Below are positions 23,397 through 31,757 of a stretch of DNA of 64,000 nt, one piece after another. The stretch is from the NCBI RefSeq assembly GCF_037911135.1, contig NZ_JBBLYU010000001.1:1364001-1428000 (forward strand), read 5' to 3'. The notes below the pieces were generated by a model. The model searched no databases. It was given only the letters and a program-made list of their open reading frames with translations, and was not told the origin of the DNA. Numbering within the stretch: the stretch's first letter is position 1; every line of letters begins with the position of its first letter. A program made the translations under genes and the position numbers. Source of the DNA: Phaeobacter sp. A36a-5a (lineage in GTDB: Bacteria > Pseudomonadota > Alphaproteobacteria > Rhodobacterales > Rhodobacteraceae).

Positions 23397-24569
23397 TCAG
23401 GCGCTGGTATTTTCGGCAAACCATGGAGCGACAGCGGCGCGCACATGGTCCCAGACCACCGGTGCCCCACGGGCGACCTTGTGGCCGACACGGGCCTCCA
23501 GCTGCTCCAGCGTGACATTATACGCGCGCCAGCTGCCGCCGCCTGACATCAGGTTCAGCAGCACAGGCTGTACCCGGTCAATCGCCTTGGCATAGATCGC
23601 TTCGGGGCTTTCGGCGGCTTCGAATTCCGTCCAGATACGGTGAAAGACCTCGCCCTGCGCGGCGGGCAACAGGCCGAAAATCCGTTCTGCGGCGGCTTGT
23701 TCATTGGCGGCAATCGCGGCCTGTTCAGCCTCCGACAGGGTTGCGTGGATCGGCACATCGCCCGCGTCGATCTCCACGATGTCATGCAGCATCAGCATCT
23801 GCAGCACCCTGGCCATGTCGACGGGCGCGTGGCTGTGCTGGGCCAGCACCCAGGCATAAAGCATGATATGCCAGCTGTGCTCGGCTGAGTTTTCGCGGCG
23901 ACTGCCATCGGCAAGCGTCGTTGCCCGCAGGACCGTCTTCAGTCCGTCGACCTCATTTAGGAAGCTGAGAGGTGCGGTGAGCGCATCCTGTGGCTGCAAG
24001 CCTTCCAGGCAGGCGACGGCGTGGTGAAATACCTCGGGAAAGGCGTCCTGCAGGGCCGCAGCGCGTCCGCCAAAGAGATTGCCGCGCACCACCTCGATAT
24101 GTGCCGCAGGCACATCTTCGTTGTAGAGCGTCTGGAAAATCGGCTGGCAGTGGTCAATCCGCTTTGCCCATTGGGCGTCAGGTGTCTGGCTGGCCTCGAA
24201 CTCGCGCCAGAGCCCATGCAGAAAAGCTGATTGATCGGCTGGCAGGAGCGAGAACAGCCGGGTTGCGGCCACCGCTTCAGCGCTGGCAACCGCCTCCCAG
24301 TCAACATCCCCATCAATCGGGTGATCGCCTGCGTCGATCTCGACGAGATCATGCAGCAAAAGCATCTGTACGACCCGTTCAACCGAGACATCAGCAGGCG
24401 CAAACGGGGCCAGCACCAGCGCATAAACCGCCAGGTGCCAGCTGTGTTCGGCGGAGTTTTCGCAGCGTGAGCCATCCAGGATCAGGTTTTGACGCTCCAC
24501 GCGGCGCAGCTTGTCCGCCTCCAGCAAGAAACGGAACTGGCTGGCAAGCCGCGTCGATTGGTCAGTCAT
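23397..24569 (-). CDS. Tandem HD-domain phosphohydrolase (YfbR/HDDC2-like)
   Basis: The 390-residue protein contains two consecutive HD domains. Each keeps the metal-binding pattern: ENSAEHSWH (residues 37-45) with LLHDLVEIDAGD (71-82) in the first, and ENSAEHSWH (226-234) with MLHDIVEIDAGD (260-271) in the second. The copies are clearly homologous and should both be active. Single-domain relatives hydrolyse deoxynucleoside or nucleoside monophosphates, so a nucleotidase role is plausible but unproven. The ATG at 24569 overlaps the previous gene by 8 bases; it is the last gene of a coupled three-gene operon. Confidence 0.8.
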   Translation of the reverse strand: MTDQSTRLASQFRFLLEADKLRRVERQNLILDGSRCENSAEHSWHLAVYALVLAPFAPADVSVERVVQMLLLHDLVEIDAGDHPIDGDVDWEAVASAEAVAATRLFSLLPADQSAFLHGLWREFEASQTPDAQWAKRIDHCQPIFQTLYNEDVPAAHIEVVRGNLFGGRAAALQDAFPEVFHHAVACLEGLQPQDALTAPLSFLNEVDGLKTVLRATTLADGSRRENSAEHSWHIMLYAWVLAQHSHAPVDMARVLQMLMLHDIVEIDAGDVPIHATLSEAEQAAIAANEQAAAERIFGLLPAAQGEVFHRIWTEFEAAESPEAIYAKAIDRVQPVLLNLMSGGGSWRAYNVTLEQLEARVGHKVARGAPVVWDHVRAAVAPWFAENTSA

Positions 24570-24810
24570 TCTCTGGGGCCCTGGATGCGATCTTGGCCTT
24601 GGCGGCGTTGACCTTGCTGTTGAGAAAGGCACGCGCTTTGCGCTCGGCAAGGCGGACCCGCATTTCAGTGAGGAAGGCTTCCTCAAGCGACTGGGACGCT
24701 GCTCCCAGAACCTCGCTCACCTCCATGTAAAGGCGCTCTTCGCCAGTGGCGTCCTGAACCTTCAGCGTGTCGGCGGCCAGTTTCTGGGCCAGCGTCTCGA
24801 TCGTGCTCAT
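24562..24810 (-). CDS. Small conserved-looking protein of unknown function
   Basis: The 82-residue product (MSTIETLAQKLAADTLKV...) is predicted all-helical, rich in Ala, Glu and Lys/Arg, with no Cys, signal peptide or membrane segment. I do not recognise a family. Its start overlaps the stop of the hydrolase gene by one base (TGATG) and its stop overlaps the start of the tandem-HD gene by 8 bases, so it is almost certainly translated as part of this operon. Confidence 0.7.
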   Translation of the reverse strand: MSTIETLAQKLAADTLKVQDATGEERLYMEVSEVLGAASQSLEEAFLTEMRVRLAERKARAFLNSKVNAAKAKIASRAPEND

Positions 24811-25463
24811 CAGCGGGAGCTTTCTGTCAGCCGCCGTTTCACATAGTCGGAGACATTGCTGATCATCGGATCCATATAAGGGTCCTGGAAGAAGTGATCG
24901 GCGCCTTCAACTTCGGTATGGGTTATGGTGATCCCCTTCTGCTCGTGCAGCTTGTTCACCAGGTTTACTGTATCGGCGGGCGGCGCCACGCGGTCTGCGG
25001 TGCCATTGATGATCAGACCTGAGGAGGGGCAGGGCGCCAGAAACGAGAAGTCATACATATTCGCTGGCGGTGCCACCGAGATGAAGCCGGTGATTTCCGG
25101 GCGGCGCATCAACAGCTGCATACCGATCCAGGCCCCAAAGGAAAAACCGGCGACCCAGCAATGTTTGGAGTTGTTGTTCATCGACTGGAGGTAATCCAGC
25201 GCCGATGCCGCGTCGGACAATTCGCCAACACCCTGATCATATTCGCCCTGCGAGCGGCCAACGCCGCGGAAATTGAACCGCAGAACCGTAAAGCCCATGT
25301 TGTAGAACGCATAATGCAGATTGTAGACGACCTTGTTGTTCATCGTGCCGCCGAACTGCGGATGCGGATGCAGAACGATGGCAATCGGGGCGTCTTTTTC
25401 TTTTTGCGGGTGATAGCGGCCTTCCAGGCGGCCTTCGGGTCCGGGGAAAATGACCTCAGGCAT
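24810..25463 (-). CDS. Alpha/beta hydrolase (COG2945-type)
   Basis: The 217-residue product is a small cytoplasmic alpha/beta hydrolase. It has VLHPHPQFGGTMNNKVVYNLHYAF near the N-terminus, the nucleophile-elbow-like segment WVAGFSFGAWIGMQLL, an Asp in IINGTADRVAPP and the late His in EGADHFFQDPY, giving a plausible Ser-Asp-His triad. Its substrate is unknown. It heads a three-gene operon that is divergent from iscR, and the 188-base gap between them holds the Irr-type site. In related bacteria I recall a hydrolase of this type beside the iscR-suf cluster. Confidence 0.82.
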   Translation of the reverse strand: MPEVIFPGPEGRLEGRYHPQKEKDAPIAIVLHPHPQFGGTMNNKVVYNLHYAFYNMGFTVLRFNFRGVGRSQGEYDQGVGELSDAASALDYLQSMNNNSKHCWVAGFSFGAWIGMQLLMRRPEITGFISVAPPANMYDFSFLAPCPSSGLIINGTADRVAPPADTVNLVNKLHEQKGITITHTEVEGADHFFQDPYMDPMISNVSDYVKRRLTESSR

Positions 25464-25506
25464 GGGTGGGTGGATCCTACTCTTATTTTCGGGGATGCCG
25501 ACTGGA

Positions 25507-25531
25507 ATACTTGACGAATTCCGTAAGGCAC
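25507..25531 (+). promoter_or_regulatory. Candidate IscR-type operator upstream of iscR
   Basis: The left half ATACTTGAC matches the left half of the type 1 IscR operator consensus exactly, and the right half (CCGTAAGGC) is a weaker inverted copy. The embedded TTGACG may also be the -35 element. Autoregulation of iscR would fit, but the right half is degenerate. Confidence 0.4.
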
Positions 25532-25532
25532 C

Positions 25533-25547
25533 TTAGAACGGTTCTAA
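25533..25547 (+). promoter_or_regulatory. Irr (ICE-type) box between the hydrolase operon and iscR
   Basis: The sequence TTAGAACGGTTCTAA is a perfect inverted repeat matching the core TTAGAA-N3-TTCTAA of the Irr operator described for alphaproteobacteria. It lies 105 bases before the iscR start and 70 bases before the hydrolase start on the other strand, so Irr could act on either unit. Irr senses iron through heme. Confidence 0.65.
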
Positions 25548-25651
25548 TTGATGGCAGAGGTCAAGTTTCGCTGCCGTCTCGCTGAGATACGCATTGCAGC
25601 GTTCAAGGTCAATCTTTTCGCTGTGCCGCCTGGGTCGGAGGATTTGAAAAT

Positions 25652-26110
25652 ATGAAACTTTCGACCAAGGGACGCTATGCAATGGTGGCGCTGGCAGATA
25701 TCGCCTTGCAGCCGGAGGGCAGTCTGGTGGTGTTGGGCGATATCTCCAAACGTCAGGATATTTCGCTGCCCTATCTGGAGCAGCTGTTTGTGAAGCTGCG
25801 TCGGAGCGGGCTTGTGGTCTCTGTGCGCGGTCCGGGTGGGGGCTACCGTCTTGCGCATCCGCCCTCTGACATTCGCATCGTCGATGTGCTGAGCGCAGTT
25901 GATGAAACGGTTGATGCGATGCACAAGGGCGCAGGCGCATCCGGTGCCTTGTCCGGGAGTCGCGCGCAATCGCTGACCAACCGCCTCTGGGAAGGGCTGA
26001 GCGCCCATGTCTATGTGTTCCTGCATCAGACCCGCCTGTCTGACGTTATCAAGAACGATCTGGCGCCATGTCCGGCGGTGCCCAGCCTGTTTGCGGTGGT
26101 CGACGACTGA
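25652..26110 (+). CDS. iscR: Rrf2-family regulator IscR (single cysteine)
   Basis: It is the winged-helix regulator expected to repress the downstream iron-sulfur assembly genes. The 152-residue protein has the Rrf2 HTH (MKLSTKGRYAMVALADIA, ISLPYLEQLFVKLRRSGLVVSVRGPGGGYRLA). The region where E. coli IscR has three cluster-binding Cys reads ALSGSRAQSLTNRLWEGL and contains none; the only Cys is residue 140 near the C-terminus. Cluster binding must therefore differ from the classical type, as I recall being reported for Rhodobacter sphaeroides IscR. The start follows GGAGG at a 10-base distance. Confidence 0.88.
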   Translation: MKLSTKGRYAMVALADIALQPEGSLVVLGDISKRQDISLPYLEQLFVKLRRSGLVVSVRGPGGGYRLAHPPSDIRIVDVLSAVDETVDAMHKGAGASGALSGSRAQSLTNRLWEGLSAHVYVFLHQTRLSDVIKNDLAPCPAVPSLFAVVDD

Positions 26111-26174
26111 CGGCCCGAGATATCCGCCCCTCTAACCCCGGCGCGGCCTGCGCTGTTTCGTAGATTTAAGAACG

Positions 26175-26206
26175 CCCTCGTTATAGCATCCTGATGGGTG
26201 CGAGGG
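26175..26206 (+). other. RNA hairpin between iscR and the cysteine desulfurase gene
   Basis: CCCTCG (26175-26180) pairs with CGAGGG (26201-26206), and inside it CATCC pairs with GGGTG around a TGAT loop, with a six-base bulge on the left. No T run follows, so it is not a simple terminator. It ends 26 bases before the desulfurase start and could tune differential expression or mRNA stability. Confidence 0.4.
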
Positions 26207-26232
26207 ACAAGACAGAAGGATCCGCACCGCCG

Positions 26233-27276
26233 ATGTCGCGTGTCTATCTTGACCATAACGCCACCACGCCGCTTTGCGATGCTGCAAAGGCCGCGATGGT
26301 TGCCGCGATGGAGGTTTGCGGAAATCCTTCTTCCGTTCACGCCGAAGGCCGTGCCGCCAAGGCGCTGGTTGAACGCGCGCGGGCGCAGATTGCCTCGGCT
26401 TTTGGGGCAGATGGCGCTGATATCGTGTTCACCTCCGGGTCGACAGAAGGGGCCGCGCTGGCAATGAGCGGCCGCGATCTGCATGGTGCAGCAGTTGAGC
26501 ATGACGCCGTAAGATCCTGGTCTATCGAGGATTTGCAGGTTTCACCTGTTGGCGCTGTTGCGGTGATTGATCCGCAGCGCTCCTCCGTTCAATTGGCCAA
26601 TTCTGAAACCGGCGTCATCCAGAAGCTGCCCGAAGGGCTGGCGGTGACCGATGCGACGCAGGCCTTCGGCAAGCTGCCTGTCGCCTTCAATTGGATGGGG
26701 GCCACGATGGCGCTGATCTCGGCGCATAAACTGGGCGGGCCAAAGGGCGTGGGCGCTGTGGTCCTGAAACGCGGAACCGATCTGGCGGCGCAGATCACCG
26801 GCGGCGGTCAGGAGATGGGGCGTCGCTCGGGCACGGAAAATGTCGTAGGGATCGCGGGGTTCGGAGCGGCCGCGGAAGCTGCGGCAAGGGCGCTGGCGGA
26901 TGGTGTCTGGGAACGTGTGGCTGAGCTGCGCGACACAATGGAGGCCGCCCTTGCAGCGGGCAGCCCTGACACTATTTTTGTTGGGACATCAGCGGCGCGC
27001 CTGCCCAATACCAGTTGTTTTGCCACGCCGGGCTGGAAGGGCGAAACCCAGGTCATGCAGATGGATCTGGCCGGATTTGCCATTAGTGCCGGCAGCGCCT
27101 GTTCCAGCGGCAAGGTCCGCGCCAGCGCGGTGCTCACCGCCATGGGATATGACGAGTTAACCGCCCAGAGCGCCGTGCGCGTCTCGCTTGGGCCGAACAC
27201 AACAGAAACGGATGTGCTGCGCTTTGCCGAAAGCTGGTGCGCCAAACAAAAGAAACATCGCGCCCGGGTGGCGTGA
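26233..27276 (+). CDS. Cysteine desulfurase, IscS/NifS type
   Basis: It is a PLP enzyme that removes sulfur from cysteine for iron-sulfur cluster assembly. The 347-residue product has VYLDHNATTPLCDAA at the N-terminus, the PLP lysine in SAHKLGGPKGVG (Lys166) and the catalytic persulfide Cys290 in SAGSACSSGKVRAS, the group I active-site loop. It is the first enzyme gene after iscR. I start at ATG 26233; an upstream ATG at 26194 lacks a ribosome site. The operon also encodes a second, SufS-type desulfurase at its end, so the two may serve different acceptors. Confidence 0.9.
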   Translation: MSRVYLDHNATTPLCDAAKAAMVAAMEVCGNPSSVHAEGRAAKALVERARAQIASAFGADGADIVFTSGSTEGAALAMSGRDLHGAAVEHDAVRSWSIEDLQVSPVGAVAVIDPQRSSVQLANSETGVIQKLPEGLAVTDATQAFGKLPVAFNWMGATMALISAHKLGGPKGVGAVVLKRGTDLAAQITGGGQEMGRRSGTENVVGIAGFGAAAEAAARALADGVWERVAELRDTMEAALAAGSPDTIFVGTSAARLPNTSCFATPGWKGETQVMQMDLAGFAISAGSACSSGKVRASAVLTAMGYDELTAQSAVRVSLGPNTTETDVLRFAESWCAKQKKHRARVA

Positions 27277-27291
27277 GTGCAGGAGATGACC

Positions 27292-28815
27292 ATGACAGCA
27301 TTGGATGATGTTCAGGTGAAAGAAGGCGTTGACCAGGAAACGGTCGATGCGGTCCGCGAGGTGGGCGGCGCCTATAAATACGGTTGGGAAACCGATATCG
27401 AGATGGAATACGCGCCCAAGGGCCTGACCACCGATATCGTGCGGCTGATCTCGGAAAAGAACGAGGAGCCGGAATGGATGCTGAACTGGCGGCTTGAGGC
27501 CTATGATCGCTGGCTTCAGAAGGAAGAGCCGACCTGGGCCATGGTGGATTACCCGGAAATCGATTTCCAGGACCAGTATTACTATGCCCGTCCGAAATCG
27601 ATGGAGGTGAAGCCGAAATCGCTGGATGAGGTGGACCCAAAACTGCTCGCTACCTACGAAAAGCTCGGTATCCCTTTGAAAGAACAGATGATCCTTGCAG
27701 GCGTCGAGGGGGCTGAGAACATGCCCGCCGAAGGTCGCAAGGTCGCAGTTGACGCGGTGTTCGACTCCGTTTCGGTCGGCACCACCTTCCAGGCCGAACT
27801 GAAAAAGGCAGGCGTCATCTTCTGCTCGATCTCCGAAGCGATCCGCGAACACCCTGAGCTGGTAAAGAAATACCTCGGCACCGTGGTTCCGGTCTCCGAT
27901 AACTTCTATGCCACACTGAACTCCGCGGTATTCTCTGACGGCTCCTTTGTCTATGTGCCGCCGGGTGTGCGCTGCCCGATGGAACTGTCGACCTATTTCC
28001 GCATCAACGCGGAAAACACCGGTCAGTTCGAGCGCACCCTGATCATTGCCGATAAAGGCAGCTATGTCAGCTACTTGGAAGGCTGTACTGCACCGGCCCG
28101 CGATATCGCGCAGCTGCACGCAGCCGTCGTGGAGATCATCATCGAAGAAGACGCCGAGGTGAAATATTCCACCGTCCAGAACTGGTATCCCGGTGATGAG
28201 AACGGCAAGGGTGGCATCTACAACTTCGTGACCAAACGCGCCGACTGCCGCGGTGACCGCGCTAAGGTGATGTGGACCCAGGTGGAAACCGGTTCTGCCG
28301 TGACCTGGAAATACCCCTCCTGCATTCTGCGCGGCGAGGAAAGCCAGGGCGAATTCTACTCGATCGCCATCGCCAACAACATGCAGCAGGCCGATACGGG
28401 CACCAAGATGATCCATCTGGGCAAAAACACGAAATCCCGCATCGTGTCCAAGGGGATCTCTGCCGGCAAGGCGCAGAACACCTATCGCGGGCTGGTGTCG
28501 ATGCACCCGAAGGCCAAGAATTCGCGCAACTACACCCAATGCGACAGCTTGCTGATCGGTGACAAATGCGGGGCGCACACGGTTCCCTATATCGAGGTCA
28601 AGAACAACTCGTCGCGCGTGGAGCATGAGGCGACCACCTCCAAGGTAGATGACGACCAGCTGTTCTACTGCCGCCAGCGCGGCATGGACGAGGAAGAGGC
28701 GGTGGCCCTGGTGGTGAACGGCTTCTGCAAGGACGTGCTGCAGGCGCTGCCGATGGAGTTCGCCATGGAAGCGCAGCAGCTGGTTGCGATCTCGCTGGAA
28801 GGGTCTGTCGGGTAA
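27292..28815 (+). CDS. sufB: Fe-S cluster assembly scaffold SufB
   Basis: SufB is the scaffold subunit of the SufBC2D complex on which clusters are built in the cytoplasm. The 507-residue product shows the SufB core with [36 protein letters not shown] and the C-terminal [16 protein letters not shown] segment. The start at ATG 27292 (MTALDDVQ) follows AGGAG by 6 bases, with two earlier in-frame starts less well placed. It lies 15 bases after the desulfurase stop, within the iscR-suf operon. Confidence 0.96.
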   Translation: MTALDDVQVKEGVDQETVDAVREVGGAYKYGWETDIEMEYAPKGLTTDIVRLISEKNEEPEWMLNWRLEAYDRWLQKEEPTWAMVDYPEIDFQDQYYYARPKSMEVKPKSLDEVDPKLLATYEKLGIPLKEQMILAGVEGAENMPAEGRKVAVDAVFDSVSVGTTFQAELKKAGVIFCSISEAIREHPELVKKYLGTVVPVSDNFYATLNSAVFSDGSFVYVPPGVRCPMELSTYFRINAENTGQFERTLIIADKGSYVSYLEGCTAPARDIAQLHAAVVEIIIEEDAEVKYSTVQNWYPGDENGKGGIYNFVTKRADCRGDRAKVMWTQVETGSAVTWKYPSCILRGEESQGEFYSIAIANNMQQADTGTKMIHLGKNTKSRIVSKGISAGKAQNTYRGLVSMHPKAKNSRNYTQCDSLLIGDKCGAHTVPYIEVKNNSSRVEHEATTSKVDDDQLFYCRQRGMDEEEAVALVVNGFCKDVLQALPMEFAMEAQQLVAISLEGSVG

Positions 28816-28853
28816 TGGCAGGCCCTTGGGCATCATCGCGAGGAAACAATAAA

Positions 28854-29168
28854 ATGATCATCACAACCACCAACTCCGTCGAAGGCTACCAGATCGCCGA
28901 ATATAAGGGCATCGTGGTGGGCGAGGCGATCATGGGCGCCAATGTGGTGCGCGATGTCTTTGCCTCGATCACAGACATCGTCGGCGGCCGCTCCGGTGCC
29001 TATGAAAGCAAGCTGCAGGACGCGCGCGAAACCGCGCTGGCAGAGCTGGAAGACCGTGCGCGGGCCAAGGGCGCAAATGCGGTTGTCGGCGTCGACCTGG
29101 ATTACGAGGTGGTAGGCCAGTCCATGTTGATGGTCTCTGCCAGTGGAACAGCCGTAGTGATCGGCTAA
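28854..29168 (+). CDS. YbjQ/UPF0145-family protein
   Basis: The 104-residue protein matches the YbjQ family (putative heavy-metal-binding domain) with [31 protein letters not shown], the Arg-rich middle [27 protein letters not shown] and the final [13 protein letters not shown]. The family forms pentameric rings and has no firm function. It is inserted between sufB and sufC with its own GAGG site before ATG 28854. The position suggests a link to cluster assembly or metal handling, which is inference. Confidence 0.85.
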   Translation: MIITTTNSVEGYQIAEYKGIVVGEAIMGANVVRDVFASITDIVGGRSGAYESKLQDARETALAELEDRARAKGANAVVGVDLDYEVVGQSMLMVSASGTAVVIG

Positions 29169-29235
29169 GGAATTCGCCCTTCGGGGCACAGAAACAACCG
29201 GGGCGCTGCTCCGAAGAGATATAAACGAGGAAAAA

Positions 29236-29991
29236 ATGCTCGAAATCAAAAACCTGCACGTCAAACTTGAAGAAGAGGACAAACAGATCCTCAAAGGTGT
29301 CAACCTGACCGTTGAGGCTGGCAAGGTACATGCCATCATGGGGCCGAACGGCTCTGGCAAATCGACCCTCTCTTATGTGCTGTCCGGTCGCGATGGCTAT
29401 GAGGTCACCGACGGCGCGGCGACGCTGGCTGGCGAAGATCTGCTGGACATGGAGCCGGAAGAGCGCGCCGCCGCAGGTGTGTTCCTCGCGTTCCAATACC
29501 CGGTCGAGATCCCAGGTGTCGGCAATATGACCTTCCTGCGCACTGCCGTAAACGCGCAGCGCAAGGCGCGTGGCGAAGACGAGCTGAGCGCCTCCGACTT
29601 TCTGAAGGAAGTGCGGGCCAAGGCAAAGACCCTGAAAATCGACGCCGATATGCTGAAGCGACCGGTCAACGTCGGCTTCTCCGGCGGCGAGAAAAAGCGT
29701 AACGAAATCCTACAGATGGCGATGCTTGAGCCCAAAATGTGCATCCTCGATGAGACCGATTCCGGTCTGGATGTCGATGCGATGAAACTGGTTGCTGAAG
29801 GTGTGAATGCCCTGCGCGACGAAGGCCGCGGCTTCTTGGTGATCACCCATTACCAGCGCCTGCTGGACCACATCAAACCCGACGTCGTTCACATCATGGC
29901 AGACGGCCGCATCGTCAAAACCGGCGGTCCCGAGCTGGCGCTGGAAGTCGAAAACAACGGGTATGCCGATATTCTGGCAGAGGGTGTGTAA
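29236..29991 (+). CDS. sufC: Fe-S assembly ATPase SufC
   Basis: SufC is the ABC-type ATPase of the SufBC2D complex. The 251-residue product has Walker A GPNGSGKS (residues 36-43), the Q loop FQYPVEIPG, the signature FSGGEKKRNEILQ and Walker B with CILDETDSGLDVDA, all typical of SufC. A GAGG site precedes the ATG. The sufD gene starts directly after the stop codon. Confidence 0.97.
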   Translation: MLEIKNLHVKLEEEDKQILKGVNLTVEAGKVHAIMGPNGSGKSTLSYVLSGRDGYEVTDGAATLAGEDLLDMEPEERAAAGVFLAFQYPVEIPGVGNMTFLRTAVNAQRKARGEDELSASDFLKEVRAKAKTLKIDADMLKRPVNVGFSGGEKKRNEILQMAMLEPKMCILDETDSGLDVDAMKLVAEGVNALRDEGRGFLVITHYQRLLDHIKPDVVHIMADGRIVKTGGPELALEVENNGYADILAEGV

Positions 29992-31272
29992 ATGGCCGCT
30001 CCTGAAAGAAAACAAAGCGAAACCGAGGCACGGTTGGCGGCGCTGACCATGCCGGAGGGGGGCTGTCTGGCCGAGGCGCGCCATGCGGCGTTGTCGCGGG
30101 TTCAGACACTGGGCCTGCCGAACCGCCGCGATGAATACTGGAAATACACCCGCCCGGACACGCTGACCGCCGCTGTGGCACCAAAGGCCGCAGTTTTTGA
30201 TGCAGGCGAAGCACCGATGTTCAACGAATTTGATCGCATCAAGATCGTGTTCGTTGACGGTGTCTTTGATGCCGATGCCTCTGACGATCTGTCGCTGGAG
30301 GGCATCAGCATTGATCGCATCGCCGATATCTGTGACAAAGATATCCATTGGGCCAAGGATTTGTACGGCGTTCTTGAAGCGCGCGGACAGACGCCTGTTG
30401 CCCGCCCTCTGGCGGCGCTGAACACCGCATTTGCCAGCGATGGTGTCGCCATCCGTGTGACCGGCAGCCCGTCCAAACCGGTCAATCTGATCTACCGTCA
30501 CGCGGCAGAAGAGTCAGACGCCATCCTGCATCACGTGATCCGTGTTGAAAGCGGGGCATCAGCGACCATTCTGGAAAACGGCCCGGCTGCATCTCGGTTC
30601 AACAAATGTATGGAAATCGACGTTGCCGACGGCGGGTCTCTGCATCTGGTGCGGGCGCAGGGGCGTGATCATGAGCGCCGGGCTGCAACGCATCTGTTTG
30701 CACGCCTCGGTACTGAATCCGTGTTCAAGGCATTCACCCTCACGGTAAACGGCGTGCTGACGCGCAATGAGGCGGTGATTGAACTGACCGGCGATGATGC
30801 GGTCGCGCATATCGCAGGCGCCTGTGTCGGTGATGGTGATTTCCACCACGATGACACCGTCTTCATCACCCATGATGCGGTGAACTGTGAGAGCCGCCAG
30901 GTTTTCAAGAAGGTTCTGCGCAATGGGGCAACCGGTGTTTTTCAGGGCAAGATCCTGGTCAAGGAAGGCGCGCAAAAGACTGATGGATATCAGATTTCTC
31001 AGTCTCTTCTGCTGGATGACGACAGCCAGTTTCTGGCCAAACCCGAGCTGGAAATCTACGCCGATGATGTGGCTTGTTCGCATGGCTCCACCTCAGGTGC
31101 GATCGATGAGGAGGGTCTGTTCTACCTGCGGTCGCGCGGCATTCCTCAGGCTGAAGCAACCGATCTCATGACCCTTGCCTTCCTTGCTGAAGCAGTTGAG
31201 GAGATCGAAGACGCCGATGTTGCGGCAAGCGTTGTGGACCGGCTGGAAGGCTGGCTGGCCCGGCGCCGCTGA
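29992..31272 (+). CDS. sufD: Fe-S assembly protein SufD
   Basis: SufD is the SufB paralogue that completes the SufBC2D scaffold. The 426-residue product has the N-terminal helical part (NRRDEYWKYTRPDTL) and the C-terminal beta-helix with KILVKEGAQKTDGYQISQSLLLDDD and YADDVACSHGSTSGAIDEEGLFYLRSRGIP. It starts on the base after the sufC stop and its own stop overlaps the next ATG by one base (TGATG), so translation of the following membrane protein is probably coupled. Confidence 0.96.
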   Translation: MAAPERKQSETEARLAALTMPEGGCLAEARHAALSRVQTLGLPNRRDEYWKYTRPDTLTAAVAPKAAVFDAGEAPMFNEFDRIKIVFVDGVFDADASDDLSLEGISIDRIADICDKDIHWAKDLYGVLEARGQTPVARPLAALNTAFASDGVAIRVTGSPSKPVNLIYRHAAEESDAILHHVIRVESGASATILENGPAASRFNKCMEIDVADGGSLHLVRAQGRDHERRAATHLFARLGTESVFKAFTLTVNGVLTRNEAVIELTGDDAVAHIAGACVGDGDFHHDDTVFITHDAVNCESRQVFKKVLRNGATGVFQGKILVKEGAQKTDGYQISQSLLLDDDSQFLAKPELEIYADDVACSHGSTSGAIDEEGLFYLRSRGIPQAEATDLMTLAFLAEAVEEIEDADVAASVVDRLEGWLARRR

Positions 31273-31757
31273 TGTCCGTCAGTCAGGACATCGTCGCCAC
31301 CTACAGGGGGCCGCGCAGGGTTTATGCGCGGCGTCTTGCCATGGGACTGCGTGAAGATCGGCTGCTGGCCATGCTCATGGCCGGCTGCGCTCTGGCGTTC
31401 ATTGCTCAGATGCCAGCTCGGGCGCGTGAGGCGCATCTGAGCGGGCAGGAGCTGAACATGCTGCTGGGCGGCTCGCTGCTGGCGCTGATCTTCATTGCGC
31501 CGCTGCTCCTCTACGGGGTGGCCTTTCTGGCGCATGGTGTCGCGCGGATCTTTGGCGGCTCTGGCGACAGCGCGCAGGCACGTCTGGCCTTGTTCTGGGC
31601 GTTCCTCGCGGCTGGTCCGCTGATGCTGTTGAACGGGCTTGTCGCTGGATTCATCGGCCCGGGGCTGGAGCTCAATCTGGTTGGCGGGCTATGGTTTGTG
31701 CTGTTCCTGTGGTTCTGGGGCAGCGGGATGGTTCAGGCGTATTGGGGCAAAGAATGA
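31272..31757 (+). CDS. Yip1-like membrane protein, first of a pair in the suf operon
   Basis: The 161-residue protein has four to five hydrophobic segments (about residues 30-47, 65-90, 106-125, 133-152) after a basic N-terminal tail of about 28 residues. It looks like the Yip1 superfamily and has no catalytic motif. Its start overlaps the sufD stop by one base and its stop overlaps the next start by four (ATGA). The tight coupling implies a role connected to Fe-S assembly at the membrane, but none is known to me. Confidence 0.75.
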   Translation: MSVSQDIVATYRGPRRVYARRLAMGLREDRLLAMLMAGCALAFIAQMPARAREAHLSGQELNMLLGGSLLALIFIAPLLLYGVAFLAHGVARIFGGSGDSAQARLALFWAFLAAGPLMLLNGLVAGFIGPGLELNLVGGLWFVLFLWFWGSGMVQAYWGKE

